Shown piece by piece: positions 16,949 to 25,604 of a DNA stretch of 64,000 nt. The DNA is taken from assembly GCF_001425235.1 (NCBI RefSeq), contig NZ_LMEA01000011.1, positions 865,523-929,522 of the forward strand, in the 5' to 3' direction. The translations under genes and the position numbers were made by a program. Every line of letters begins with the position of its first letter. Position 1 is the stretch's first letter. The DNA is from Devosia sp. Root413D1 (GTDB taxonomy: Bacteria > Pseudomonadota > Alphaproteobacteria > Rhizobiales > Devosiaceae). Under the pieces are notes generated by a model, which searched no databases, was not told the origin of the DNA, and was given only the letters and a program-made list of their open reading frames with translations.

Positions 16949-19317
16949 GGCCGATCCACCGCGTCGCCTTTATCGGCAATTCGCTGCCGCGCCGCTGCGG
17001 CATCGCCACTTTCACCACCGATCTGCAACGGGCGCTGGCGGGCCGAACCCCTGATATCGAAACCTCGATCATCGCCATTACCGATGCGGGGCTGCACTAC
17101 GATTATCCGCCGGAAGTCGGCTTCGAGGTGCGCCAGGAGGAGTTTGCCGATTATGCCGCGGCCGCCGATTTCATCAATGCGGGTGGCTTCGATGTCGTTT
17201 CGCTGCAGCACGAGTTCGGTATTTTCGGTGGTGAGGCCGGGGACTACATCCTCACCCTGCTCGAGCGGCTGACCGTGCCCGTGGTGACCACCCTCCACAC
17301 CGTGCTGGCCGAACCGAGCGCGGCGCAGCGCCGGGTACTCGAGCAGATTCTCGCGCTCTCCGTCCGGGTCGTGGTGATGGCCGACAAAGGGCGCGAACTG
17401 CTGATCGGCAGCTATGGCGCGGCGGAAGCGCAGATCGAGGTGATCCCGCACGGCATCCCCGATGTCGCCTTCGTCGAGCCGGACGCTGCCAAGGCGCGGC
17501 TCGGCTTTGCCGGCAAGACGGTGATCCTGACGTTTGGCCTGCTCTCCCCCAACAAGGGGATCGAGGTGATGATCGACGCCATGCCGGCGGTGCTCGCGGC
17601 GCGGCCCGACGCCGTCTATGTGGTGCTCGGCGCCACCCACCCGACCCTGGTGCGTGAGCAGGGCGAGGCCTATCGCGAGAGCCTCGTCGCCCGCGCTGCG
17701 AGCCTCGGGATTGCCGAGCACGTGGTGTTCCTCAACCAGTTCGTCGACCGGCCGGCTTTGCTCGACCACATCTCGATGTGCGACGTCTATGTCACGCCCT
17801 ACCTCAACGAGGCGCAGATGACCTCGGGGACGCTGGCCTACAGCTTCGGGCTCGGGCGGGCGGTGGTGTCGACGCCCTATTGGCATGCGCTCGAGCTGCT
17901 CGCCAAGGGCCGCGGGTGCCTGGTGCCGTTCGGTGATGCGGGCGCCATCGGCGCAGAGATCAGCGCATTGCTGAGCGACGAGCCGAGACGCCAGGCGATG
18001 CGGCGGCGGGCCTATGCCACCAGCCGCTCGATGACCTGGGAGCGGGTCGCCGATCGCTATGCGGCGAGCTTTGAGGAGATCCGCGAGCCGCAGCCGCGGC
18101 GCCAGTCGGTGCGGCTGCACCTCGTCACACCGGCCGATGACAGGCCTCGCCTGCCATCGCTGGCTCTCGGGCACCTAAGGGTGATGACCGACGACACCGG
18201 GCTCTACCAGCACGCCATCCACGCGGTGCCGGACCGGGCGCATGGCTATTGCGTCGACGACAATGCCCGCGGCCTGTTGCTGGCGAGCGCGCTCAACCTC
18301 AACCAGTCCGCCCGGCTGCCGGAGACGATGACGGCGACCTACGCTTCCTTCGTGCAATATGCCTTCAATCGCGACACCGGGCGCTTCCGCAACTTCATGT
18401 CGTTCGACCGGCGCTGGCTCGAGGAACAGGGCTCGGAGGATAGCCATGGCCGGACGCTGTGGGCGCTGGGCATGGCGGCGCGGGACGACGTCAGCACCTC
18501 GCGCCGAAGCTGGGCAGCGGAGCTGTTTGCCGCGGCCCTGCCGGTGGTCGAGGGGTTTGCCTCGCCGCGCGCCTGGGCTTTCACCTTGCTCGGCCTCAAT
18601 GGCTACTGCCAGGTGCGCCCCGACGACGATTTCGCCACGCAGCTGCGGCTGCGCCTCGCCTACCGGCTGGTCGAGCTGCTGCGGCAGGTCGAAACGGCCG
18701 GCTGGGTGTGGTTCGAGGCGGGGCTCTCCTACGACAATGCACGCCTCTGCGAGGCGCTGATCCTCACCGGGCGCGCCACCGGGCTCACCGGCTATGTCGA
18801 GGCGGGGTTGCGCACCCTCGCCTGGTTGATGCAGCAGCAGACCAGCCCCGAAGGCCTGTTCAGGCCGGTCGGCACCGCAGGGTTTGCCGATGTGCGGCTG
18901 CCCCCAAAACCCTTCGACCAGCAACCGGTGGAAGCGGCAGCGACCATCGCGGCCTGCTTTGCGGCCTGGTCGCTCACCGGCAGCGCGCTCTGGCAGACGG
19001 GGGCGTCGCGGGCCTTTGGCTGGTTCCTCGGCCGCAACGACCTGGGGCTGCCGCTGATCGATGCCGAGACCGGGGCCTGTCGCGATGGCCTCCACCCCGA
19101 TCGGGTCAACGAGAACCGCGGCGGCGAGTCGGTCGTCTCCTATCTGCTCAGCCTTTCCGACATGCAGCGCTTCGAGCGTGCCGGCACCACTCAACCCCAC
19201 ACGCTGGCGCTGTCGGGCGCCAGCCGAGACATGCACAGGTTTTCCCATCAGCAGTTCCGAGGCCGCCTTGTCGCCAGCGACATTCCTAAACCGGCAGGCA
19301 CTCTACCTGCGCCCTGA
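16945..19317 (+). CDS. GT4 glycosyltransferase fused to a six-hairpin glycosidase-like domain
   Basis: 790 aa. Residues 1-395 are a GT-B glycosyltransferase: G-I-A-T-F-T-T-D-L, L-Q-H-E-F-G-I-F-G-G, L-T-F-G-L-L-S-P-N-K-G-I-E and a nucleotide-sugar site around T-S-G-T-L-A-Y-S-F-G-L-G-R-A-V-V. Residues about 420-740 look like an (alpha/alpha)6 domain: D-D-N-A-R-G-L-L-L, F-D-R-R-W-L-E-E-Q-G-S-E-D-S-H-G-R and N-E-N-R-G-G-E-S-V. The operon (manA before, GH130 after, overlapping at both ends) suggests a mannose-containing polymer with built-in trimming. Substrate is inferred. Confidence 0.88.
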   Translation: MRPIHRVAFIGNSLPRRCGIATFTTDLQRALAGRTPDIETSIIAITDAGLHYDYPPEVGFEVRQEEFADYAAAADFINAGGFDVVSLQHEFGIFGGEAGDYILTLLERLTVPVVTTLHTVLAEPSAAQRRVLEQILALSVRVVVMADKGRELLIGSYGAAEAQIEVIPHGIPDVAFVEPDAAKARLGFAGKTVILTFGLLSPNKGIEVMIDAMPAVLAARPDAVYVVLGATHPTLVREQGEAYRESLVARAASLGIAEHVVFLNQFVDRPALLDHISMCDVYVTPYLNEAQMTSGTLAYSFGLGRAVVSTPYWHALELLAKGRGCLVPFGDAGAIGAEISALLSDEPRRQAMRRRAYATSRSMTWERVADRYAASFEEIREPQPRRQSVRLHLVTPADDRPRLPSLALGHLRVMTDDTGLYQHAIHAVPDRAHGYCVDDNARGLLLASALNLNQSARLPETMTATYASFVQYAFNRDTGRFRNFMSFDRRWLEEQGSEDSHGRTLWALGMAARDDVSTSRRSWAAELFAAALPVVEGFASPRAWAFTLLGLNGYCQVRPDDDFATQLRLRLAYRLVELLRQVETAGWVWFEAGLSYDNARLCEALILTGRATGLTGYVEAGLRTLAWLMQQQTSPEGLFRPVGTAGFADVRLPPKPFDQQPVEAAATIAACFAAWSLTGSALWQTGASRAFGWFLGRNDLGLPLIDAETGACRDGLHPDRVNENRGGESVVSYLLSLSDMQRFERAGTTQPHTLALSGASRDMHRFSHQQFRGRLVASDIPKPAGTLPAP

Positions 19318-20569
19318 TCCGGCCCGGGTGATCGTCCGGCCATTCCGGCCGGCCACCGAGCCGAAGGATCTGAAGCCGACCGACAAGACGCGGGCCAACC
19401 ACATCGTTGACCGCGTGCTGGGACTTGATGCCGAAACCACCGAACGGCAGCTGGCGGCCGTGCTCGAGAATTTCTCGGGGCGGCACCGGAACCTCCTCGC
19501 CACCTTCGAGGCGCGAGCCGACGAGATGGAGGAGGCGCTGGTCGCGCACCTGCCGTTCAGCGTGGCGCAGCGGCGCCTCGTCGGCTCCTACTTCGTGCAC
19601 GAATATTCCTTCGAGGCCTCGGCTTTGTTCAATCCGAGCATCGTGGTGCATCCGGACCAGTCGTTGGCGCCGCCCGGCGGCCTGCGCTTCGTGTTGAGCC
19701 TGCGCGCCGTGGGCGAAGGGCACGTCTCGTCGCTGACTTTTCGGGCCGGCAGCATCGCCAGGGATGGCAGCGTCAGTATCGATCCGACCACGCGGCTCGC
19801 CGCCATGCCGCGCGCCACCGGGCTCGTCCCCTGGCCAGGCGACGCACCGGTCGAACTGGTGTTCAAGGCAGACGAGGATATCAGCGAGCGGGTCATCTTT
19901 CCGGTCACCGGCTGGCAGTCGAACGGCATCGAGGACGCCCGTTTCGTGCGCTTCGAGGATCGTGGCACGCACACTTACTACGCCACCTACACCGCCTATG
20001 ACGGCCGGGCCATCCGTTCGGAACTGCTGCAAACCGACGACTTCGTCACCTTCCGTATGCACCCCCTTGGCGGCAGCGCCGCCCGCAACAAGGGCATGGC
20101 GCTGTTCCCGCGCAAACTCGATGGCCGCTACGCGATGATCGGCCGGCAGGACAACGAGAACCTCTACCTGATCTATTCCGACGACCTCCACACCTGGGAT
20201 GGCGGGCAGCCGATCCTCAGGCCGGAATGGCCCTGGGAATTCGTGCAGATCGGCAACTGCGGCTCGCCGATCGAGCTCGACGAGGGCTGGCTGCTGTTCA
20301 CGCACGGCGTCGGCCCGGTCCGCCGCTATGCCATCGGCGCGGCGCTGCTCGATAAGCGCGACCCGTCCAAGGTCATCGCCCGGTCGCGCGAGCCGCTGGT
20401 GCACCCCGATCCCCAGCAGCGCGAGGGCTATGTGCCCAACGTGGTCTATACTTGCGGCGCCATCCGCCACGGGCCAAGGATCATCCTGCCCTACGCGGTC
20501 TCGGACACCTTCTCCAACTTCGCTACCATCGGCATCGAGGCGCTGCTGGGGGCGATGGAGCCGCAATGA
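19268..20569 (+). CDS. GH130-type mannoside phosphorylase/hydrolase
   Basis: 433 aa five-bladed propeller enzyme of GH130 type, a family acting on beta-mannosides. Family marks: N-G-I-E-D-A-R-F-V-R-F (conserved acidic pair), T-Y-Y-A-T-Y-T-A-Y-D-G, R-N-K-G-M-A-L-F-P-R-K, S-D-D-L-H-T-W and G-N-C-G-S-P-I-E-L. I place the start at TTG 19268, where similarity begins (F-L-N-R-Q-A-L-Y-L-R-P-D) and GAGG stands five bases upstream; it overlaps the GT4 gene by 50 bases. It may remodel or degrade the glycan made by its neighbours. Confidence 0.9.
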   Translation: MSPATFLNRQALYLRPDPARVIVRPFRPATEPKDLKPTDKTRANHIVDRVLGLDAETTERQLAAVLENFSGRHRNLLATFEARADEMEEALVAHLPFSVAQRRLVGSYFVHEYSFEASALFNPSIVVHPDQSLAPPGGLRFVLSLRAVGEGHVSSLTFRAGSIARDGSVSIDPTTRLAAMPRATGLVPWPGDAPVELVFKADEDISERVIFPVTGWQSNGIEDARFVRFEDRGTHTYYATYTAYDGRAIRSELLQTDDFVTFRMHPLGGSAARNKGMALFPRKLDGRYAMIGRQDNENLYLIYSDDLHTWDGGQPILRPEWPWEFVQIGNCGSPIELDEGWLLFTHGVGPVRRYAIGAALLDKRDPSKVIARSREPLVHPDPQQREGYVPNVVYTCGAIRHGPRIILPYAVSDTFSNFATIGIEALLGAMEPQ

Positions 20570-20802
20570 GCTCGACCGAACGGATCACCTTCCGGCACCC
20601 GTTCATGCTGCCTGGGCTCGATCGCCCGCACCAGCCCGGCACCTTCGATATCATCACCGAGCGCGAGACGCTGGATGTGTCGTGGCCGGCCTTCCGGCTG
20701 AGCATGACGCTCCTCCTCACCGAGGCGGGAGGCGTCGAGGCCGTGCCGGTGACGCGCGACGAACTCGACGCGGCGCTCAGGCGCGACAGCGAGCAGCAAT
20801 AG
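20566..20802 (+). CDS. Small protein ending the manA/GT4/GH130 operon, 78 aa
   Basis: Overlaps the GH130 stop by ATGA, so it is clearly the fourth gene of the operon. Content: H-P-F-M-L-P-G-L-D-R-P-H-Q-P-G-T-F-D-I near the start, a strand-turn-strand pattern, then V-T-R-D-E-L-D-A-A-L-R-R. No signal or membrane segment. Unknown function; the tight coupling suggests an accessory to the glycan pathway. Confidence 0.82.
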   Translation: MSSTERITFRHPFMLPGLDRPHQPGTFDIITERETLDVSWPAFRLSMTLLLTEAGGVEAVPVTRDELDAALRRDSEQQ

Positions 20803-20907
20803 TCGGCATATTGTATGCATTCGCCCGGACGGGGCCATGCACCCGTGCTAGTCTCGTCCACTTGCGCGCATTCCGCGCGCTCGTCTGACATAGATCGGAC
20901 ACTTCAA

Positions 20908-21255
20908 ATGCAGATCCCGACTTGGTTGAAACCCGGCCTGATGGGCGCGGGTGCAGGCGCCATCGCCCTTGCCATCGTGGGCTTCAGCTGGGGAGGCTGG
21001 GTCACCGGCGGAGCGGCCCAGGATATGGCGAAGAAAGCCTCCAACGCCGCCGTCGCCTCTGCTCTCATCCCCTATTGTGTCGATCGAGCCGGCGCCGTCG
21101 ACGCCGCAACAGTGCTGACCGAACTCAAGGGCGCCACCACCTATGCGCGCAAGGGCATCGTCGAGAAAGCCGGCTGGGCCACCCCGCTTGGCGCCGACAA
21201 GCCCAACACCGACCTGGCGCAAGCCTGCCAGCTGAAGCTCGCCGAAGCGTTCTAG
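20908..21255 (+). CDS. Small membrane-anchored protein, 115 aa
   Basis: Starts M-Q-I-P-T-W-L-K-P-G, then one Gly/Ala-rich hydrophobic helix (about residues 11-33), then a probably periplasmic helical domain with two Cys (Y-C-V-D-R and A-C-Q-L-K) that could form a disulfide. The ATG at 20908 is chosen because the membrane anchor begins there. Unrecognised. Confidence 0.75.
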   Translation: MQIPTWLKPGLMGAGAGAIALAIVGFSWGGWVTGGAAQDMAKKASNAAVASALIPYCVDRAGAVDAATVLTELKGATTYARKGIVEKAGWATPLGADKPNTDLAQACQLKLAEAF

Positions 21256-21263
21256 GCTTCCCT

Positions 21264-21291
21264 GCCCTGCCGGGCCTGGGTCCGGCAGGGC
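21264..21291. terminator. Bidirectional hairpin between convergent genes
   Basis: GCCCTGCCGG (21264-21273) and CCGGCAGGGC (21282-21291) make a perfect 10-bp stem with an 8-base loop in the 45-base gap between two convergent genes. There is no long T-run either side. Confidence 0.6.
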
Positions 21292-21300
21292 AAGCAGCGG

Positions 21301-22362
21301 CTATCGGTGGCGGTGGCGATGGTGCAGATCCGGGTAGTGCGGATGGGCGTGCCGCAGTTCCCCGTGGCGGTGCCGGTGCGAGTGGGGCTCGGTCGCCGGA
21401 CCATCGTGAGCATGCTGATGGTGCGCGTCATGGACATGAGCATGCTCATGCTCGAGCAGCTCGTGGATATGCTCGTGCTCATGCCGCTCCGCCAGGTGGA
21501 GCCATAGCCCGACCGCCATCAACACCCCGGCGACTGCGAACTGCACCGTCAGGGCCTCCTGAAAAACCATCAGCGAGATCAACGCCCCGATAAACGGAGC
21601 CAGCGAAAAGTAGGCCCCGGTCCGCGCAGTGCCGAGGTGACGCAGCGCCAGCATGAACATGACGAGGCTGACGCCAATGCCGAGGAAACCCGCCAGACCG
21701 CCCGCGACGAGAATTCTCGCAGCAGGCAACTGAGCGCCCAGCAGCAGCGCCAGGGCCAGGTTGGTGGCGCCGGCGGCAAGGCCCTTGATGGTCGCAATCT
21801 GGATGGGGTCGGCGGACGAGAGCTTGCGCGTGAGGTTATTGTCGATACCCCAGGCGAGGCAGGCCCCGGCGATCAGCAGCCCGCCGATGTCGAAGGATGC
21901 GTCCCGCCCCTGCCACGACAGCACCACCGCACCCGCGAGGATTGCCGCAGCGCCAAGCAGCAGCCTCCGGTCGACGTTCTCACGGAACACCAGCCACGCA
22001 ATCCCCATGGTCATCAGACCCTCGAGGTTGAGCAGCAGCGACCCCGATGCCGCCGAGGTAAGCGACAGCCCGAACACCAGCAGCAGCGGCCCCAGCACAC
22101 CACCGAACACGATGACGGCGACCAGCCACGGCAAGTCGGCCCGCCGAAGCGGCGCCTCCCTGCGCCCCAATCCGCTTGCCGCCCGAGCGAAATGGACGAG
22201 GCCGAGCCCAAGGCCGGCCCCGAGGTAAAGCACCCCCGCGAGCAACCAGGGATCCATCGCCCCGACCAGCAGCTTCGAAACCGGCGCCGACGCACCAAAC
22301 AGGATTGCCGAGCCAAGCGCCAGGGGGACGCCGGGCCAGAGATGCGATGCGGGCTGTGACAT
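21301..22362 (-). CDS. DMT (EamA) family transporter with His-rich tail
   Basis: 353 aa inner-membrane protein with ten hydrophobic segments in two EamA repeats, the drug/metabolite transporter architecture. The unusual part is the last 60 or so residues: a cytoplasmic tail dominated by His alternating with Glu, Asp and Ala (H-E-H-E-H, then H-A-H-V-H, ending H-H-R-H-R-H-R). Such tails bind Ni, Zn, Cu or Co in other proteins. The substrate could therefore be metal-linked, or the tail may sense metal. The ATG at 22362 is preferred to a TTG two codons earlier. Confidence 0.88.
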   Translation of the reverse strand: MSQPASHLWPGVPLALGSAILFGASAPVSKLLVGAMDPWLLAGVLYLGAGLGLGLVHFARAASGLGRREAPLRRADLPWLVAVIVFGGVLGPLLLVFGLSLTSAASGSLLLNLEGLMTMGIAWLVFRENVDRRLLLGAAAILAGAVVLSWQGRDASFDIGGLLIAGACLAWGIDNNLTRKLSSADPIQIATIKGLAAGATNLALALLLGAQLPAARILVAGGLAGFLGIGVSLVMFMLALRHLGTARTGAYFSLAPFIGALISLMVFQEALTVQFAVAGVLMAVGLWLHLAERHEHEHIHELLEHEHAHVHDAHHQHAHDGPATEPHSHRHRHGELRHAHPHYPDLHHRHRHR

Positions 22363-22821
22363 GGCCAAACTATGCGCGTACAGCCGAAGCGCCGCAATCG
22401 GCCGTTAGTGCTACAGCGGCAACAGCATGGCCAGAAGCCCGAGGCCGCCCGCCGCTGGAGCTTGTCCCGGTCGAGACGACTGACATCGGCGAGCCGGTCG
22501 TCATTGTCGCCTTAACCGCCGACACGGACATCGACCTGGAACGAGCGCGCACGGCGCTCGAGACCGGCACGGCCTGGACCAGTATCCCCACGACCCGCGC
22601 CGAAACCAACCTCCTCGGCGTCAACCGCATCCTCAAGGAACTAGCCGTCGTCGCCTATACCGGCGCATTCATCACCTCGGGGTCGCGTTGCTGATACTGC
22701 AGCTGGCCCGCCAGGCCGGGCGCGCCGCGCCACCGAAATCGTGACGCGAATAGAACCGAGGCCATGCGCCCCGCAGGTTAAACCGTTTGACTCCGAATAT
22801 GCATCATCATACATATGCACC
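22363..22821. other. Intergenic region, possible eroded coding sequence
   Basis: About 460 bases upstream of both flanking genes. Plus-strand bases about 22470-22694 read through a stretch with coding-like content (E-P-V-V-I-V-A-L-T-A-D-T-D-I-D and E-T-N-L-L-G-V-N-R-I-L-K-E) but without a supported start. It may be a gene tail. The end at 22796-22821 is A/T-rich with a repeated TATGCA and probably holds the arsR-type promoter. Confidence 0.35.
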
Positions 22822-23151
22822 ATGATGCAACAAAGCATGTTCCAGACCTTGGCCGACCCGACGCGGCTTCGTATCGTCGAGGCGCTGGCCGGCGGCGAGC
22901 AGGCGGTGGGCGATCTGGTGCGGGCCGTCGACATCGACCAGTCCGGCGTTTCGCGGCACCTGCGGATCCTCGGCGAAGCCGGCTTCGTCGCGATGCGGCC
23001 TGATGGGGCGAGACGGCTCTACTCGCTCAGGCCCGAGCCGTTCCGGGCGATCGACGACTGGGTCGGCACCTATCGCAAGCTTTGGCAGGGCCGGCTCGAT
23101 CGCTTCGACGCCGCCCTGGCGCGACGGCAGCAACCTGAGGGGCAGAACTGA
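22822..23151 (+). CDS. ArsR family regulator
   Basis: 109-aa winged-helix repressor: M-F-Q-T-L-A-D-P-T-R-L-R-I-V-E-A-L, recognition helix in I-D-Q-S-G-V-S-R-H-L-R-I-L, wing with R-P-D-G-A-R-R-L-Y-S-L. It lacks the Cys pairs of metal-sensing members and belongs to the metal-independent group often paired with SRPBCC proteins. No ribosome-binding site precedes the twin ATGs, so a leaderless transcript is possible. Its stop overlaps the next start (TGATG). Confidence 0.9.
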   Translation: MMQQSMFQTLADPTRLRIVEALAGGEQAVGDLVRAVDIDQSGVSRHLRILGEAGFVAMRPDGARRLYSLRPEPFRAIDDWVGTYRKLWQGRLDRFDAALARRQQPEGQN

Positions 23152-23666
23152 TGGTGGACGCCAGCGCGTTGGGCGCCGATAGCCTCAGGTTCGAGCGGGT
23201 TTACAGCGCTTCGATCGAGGACGTCTGGGCGCTGTGGACCACGAAAGAGGGGCTGGCGGAGTGGTTCGCGCCTGAAGGCATGCGTTTCGAGGTATCGACC
23301 CTGGAGCCCTGGGTCGGTGGGGCATTCGATCACGTGATGACCGCGGTGGGCGCCGAGCAGGTCGCCTACCTCGCCAACCTCAAGCGGCCGACGACGGCGT
23401 GGGTGAGCGGTCGCTTCATCGAGCTGGTCCGCCATCGGCGACTGCGCATCCGCTTCGACATCGACTTCGTCCCCGGCGTCGACTCCTATCCCTACGACAT
23501 GCTGGTCGAGCTCCACGCCGAGGCCGGGCGGGTTCGGATGATCCTCACCGCCGATCGTCACCCCGACCCCGAGATGACCCGCGGCGCAACCATCGGACTG
23601 ACCAGCCAGTTGCAGCGTTTCGAGCTGGCTGTCGCGGCCCGAACAACCAGGGAGCAACGACCCTAA
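23151..23666 (+). CDS. SRPBCC (AHSA1-like) domain protein
   Basis: 171 aa. The pattern F-E-R-V-Y-S-A-S-I-E-D-V-W-A-L-W-T with L-A-E-W-F-A-P-E-G and W-V-G-G-A-F is the START/AHSA1 hydrophobic-ligand fold. In ArsR-SRPBCC operons the partner's ligand is usually unknown; co-chaperone-like or small-molecule roles are proposed. The gene overlaps arsR by one base and the following gene by one base, forming a tight three-gene operon. Confidence 0.88.
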   Translation: MVDASALGADSLRFERVYSASIEDVWALWTTKEGLAEWFAPEGMRFEVSTLEPWVGGAFDHVMTAVGAEQVAYLANLKRPTTAWVSGRFIELVRHRRLRIRFDIDFVPGVDSYPYDMLVELHAEAGRVRMILTADRHPDPEMTRGATIGLTSQLQRFELAVAARTTREQRP

Positions 23667-24238
23667 TGCGACCCCTCCTCTACTCCATCAACGTGACGCT
23701 CGATGGCTGCGTCGACCACAACGCCATACCGCCGGAGGGGCCGCGGCAGGAAGAGGCGCTGCGCGCCATCCACCGCAATGCCACCCAGAGCATCGCCCGG
23801 GCCGACGCCCTGCTGTTTGGGCGCGTCACCTACCAGATGATGGAGGGCGCGTGGCGGCTGGCAACGCGGACCTCGACGCCGCCCGAGTGGACCGAGCCCT
23901 TCGCCCGCACCATCGACGCGATGCAGAAACATGTCGTTTCGAGCACGCTCGACCGGGTCGATTGGAACGCGGAGCTGGTGCGCGGCGACCTGGCCGAGGC
24001 CGTCCTGAAGCTCAAGCAGCAGCCGGGCAAGGCGCTCTTCACCGGCGGCGTTAAGCTGCCGATGGCGCTGGCGGAATTGGGCCTGATCGACGAGTACGAA
24101 TTCGTGCTGCAGCCCGGCATTGCCGGGCATGGCCCCACCTTGTTCGCCGGCCTCTCCAGATATGTCGAGCTGACGCCCATCGACCGCCGCGAGATCGGTG
24201 CAGGCATCGTGGCGCTGCGCTACGCCCCGAGACGCTAG
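23666..24238 (+). CDS. Dihydrofolate reductase-like (RibD C-terminal) protein
   Basis: 190 aa. N-terminal M-R-P-L-L-Y-S-I-N-V-T-L-D-G, then A-D-A-L-L-F-G-R-V-T-Y-Q-M-M, K-H-V-V-S-S-T-L and G-G-V-K-L-P, typical of the RibD-C/DHFR-like NAD(P)H reductases. These are common beside ArsR/SRPBCC genes; the substrate is not known. Its ATG shares a base with the previous stop. Probably not the essential folate enzyme. Confidence 0.88.
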   Translation: MRPLLYSINVTLDGCVDHNAIPPEGPRQEEALRAIHRNATQSIARADALLFGRVTYQMMEGAWRLATRTSTPPEWTEPFARTIDAMQKHVVSSTLDRVDWNAELVRGDLAEAVLKLKQQPGKALFTGGVKLPMALAELGLIDEYEFVLQPGIAGHGPTLFAGLSRYVELTPIDRREIGAGIVALRYAPRR

Positions 24239-24284
24239 GGCCGTCAGCTCGGCGAGCGCTTATCCGCGTCGGTACCATCGAGCT

Positions 24285-25040
24285 TCAACCCACCAGCTCA
24301 TGCAGATATCGGTCGACGTGCGGCTTCCAGAGCGCCGGCTTGAACATCAGCGCATGCCCCATCGGCGCTGCCACGAACTCTCCCTGCCCGCCGGCTGAGA
24401 CGAACCGTTCAAAGTTCCCGCGGCAGTGCCCGATGCTGTAATACTGATCGAAGCTGCCATGCAGCCAAAGCGTTGGAATGCCGCTCGGCGCGCCACGCTC
24501 GAACAGCATCGGGTTGACGCGTTCGTGGGTCGGGCAGCCCCGTCCCAGCCAGCCGCCATTGAAGTTGATGGCGCCGCGGCACGCACCTCGCCTCATCCCG
24601 GCATAGGCGATCGACAGGATGCCGCCGCGCGAGACGCCCCCGATGACCAGCTTGTCGCCGTCAACGTCAGGGCGATTGCGCAGGTGGTCGAGCACGGCGT
24701 CGACATCCTCGACGGCCCGCTCGAAGCCGGCGACCGCAATTGCCATGTCGCACGAATAGCCGGACCCGTCTGCAGCGAGCCCCTCGCCATAGACCCCGCC
24801 CGATTTCCCCCTGCCCCGGCGTTGCGGGAACACCGCCATCCATCCCTGCTCTGCGAAGTAGTTTGCGACCACGGCCGGAGCGACTGTCCTGGAATAGAGG
24901 GACCTGTTCTGCCCCCTGCCCGTCGAGCCGTGGTTGAACACCACCGTGGGGAACGGGCCTTCATCGCTGGGCCTCGCGACAACGACTTCCAGTCGGACGC
25001 CGGGCTCAGCGGAGGGGATGAAGCCCTTTTCAAATTTCAT
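24285..25040 (-). CDS. Alpha/beta hydrolase, dienelactone-hydrolase-like
   Basis: 251 aa, cytosolic. Oxyanion/strand region P-T-V-V-F-N-H-G-S-T-G; nucleophile elbow G-V-S-R-G-G; acid in W-L-H-G-S-F-D-Q-Y-Y; His in P-M-G-H-A-L. Peptidase S9 or dienelactone hydrolase class. Several Cys (S-C-D-M-A, G-C-P-T, H-C-R-G) are unusual for the fold. No clear operon partner. Confidence 0.85.
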   Translation of the reverse strand: MKFEKGFIPSAEPGVRLEVVVARPSDEGPFPTVVFNHGSTGRGQNRSLYSRTVAPAVVANYFAEQGWMAVFPQRRGRGKSGGVYGEGLAADGSGYSCDMAIAVAGFERAVEDVDAVLDHLRNRPDVDGDKLVIGGVSRGGILSIAYAGMRRGACRGAINFNGGWLGRGCPTHERVNPMLFERGAPSGIPTLWLHGSFDQYYSIGHCRGNFERFVSAGGQGEFVAAPMGHALMFKPALWKPHVDRYLHELVG

Positions 25041-25118
25041 TGCGTCTGCCGCCCGAGGTGCATGCCTCGGTCGCAGCTAGCATTTCCTCCAGATCTCCGA
25101 AATGGGGGAGCCGCCTGT

Positions 25119-25165
25119 GGCGCATCGCAAGCTGCTCGGCGGACCGCTCTCGGCCCAAGCGGACG
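25119..25165. repeat. Dispersed 47-base repeat, copy A
   Basis: Reads GGCGCATCGCAAGCTGCTCG onward to GACCGCTCTCGGCCCAAGCG. A clearly related copy lies at 33018-33066, with fragmentary relatives (CCCAAAGCGGACAT near 52059, TGGCGCGAAGCGG near 34213 and 34907). Confidence 0.55.
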
Positions 25166-25194
25166 CCGGCTTGTGAGGCTGGGAACTCGTTGCC

Positions 25195-25398
25195 TTACTT
25201 GCTGGGGTTGGCGCCGGGCCCGAGGACGAACCACCAATGAGCGATCAGGCCGATGCCCCAGCCGAAAAGCGGCCAGACCACCCAGTAGGGTTCGCCCAGG
25301 GTGTAGTTGAGAACGGCGAGGAAAATCATGGTGGCGACGAAGACGAAGGTGTGGATCTGGAATGCCCGCTTCTGGTTCACTGGGCTCGACTGCATCAT
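25195..25398 (-). CDS. 2TM-domain small membrane protein, 67 aa
   Basis: A short cytoplasmic head (N-Q-K-R-A-F-Q-I-H), then two membrane helices joined by a Y-T-L-G-E-P-Y-W turn, matching the bacterial 2TM domain found alone or on histidine kinases. GAGG is upstream of twin ATGs; the longer frame upstream is not family-like. Function unknown. Confidence 0.8.
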   Translation of the reverse strand: MMQSSPVNQKRAFQIHTFVFVATMIFLAVLNYTLGEPYWVVWPLFGWGIGLIAHWWFVLGPGANPSK

Positions 25399-25604
25399 GG
25401 CGACCTCGGGGCTCGAGTTGATGCCACCATGATAGAGCGGCGCGCATCGTCGCTCTTTGCGCTGCTTGCCGCCGATCGGGCCGATATTGCTGACTTTGGC
25501 TTGCGGTAAGCCCCCGCTTGTCGCTCTCGAACGGCCGTGCCACTGATTTCGTCGCGGGACCCCGGGGGCGGGCGCCCTGGGGCAGACGGCGGAGGGACCA
25601 GCCG

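Noticed and set aside
22470-22694. Possible short gene upstream of the ArsR regulator
   Set aside because: The content looks partly coding but there is no start or ribosome-binding site and the frame continues into antisense of the transporter gene; listed only as an intergenic note.
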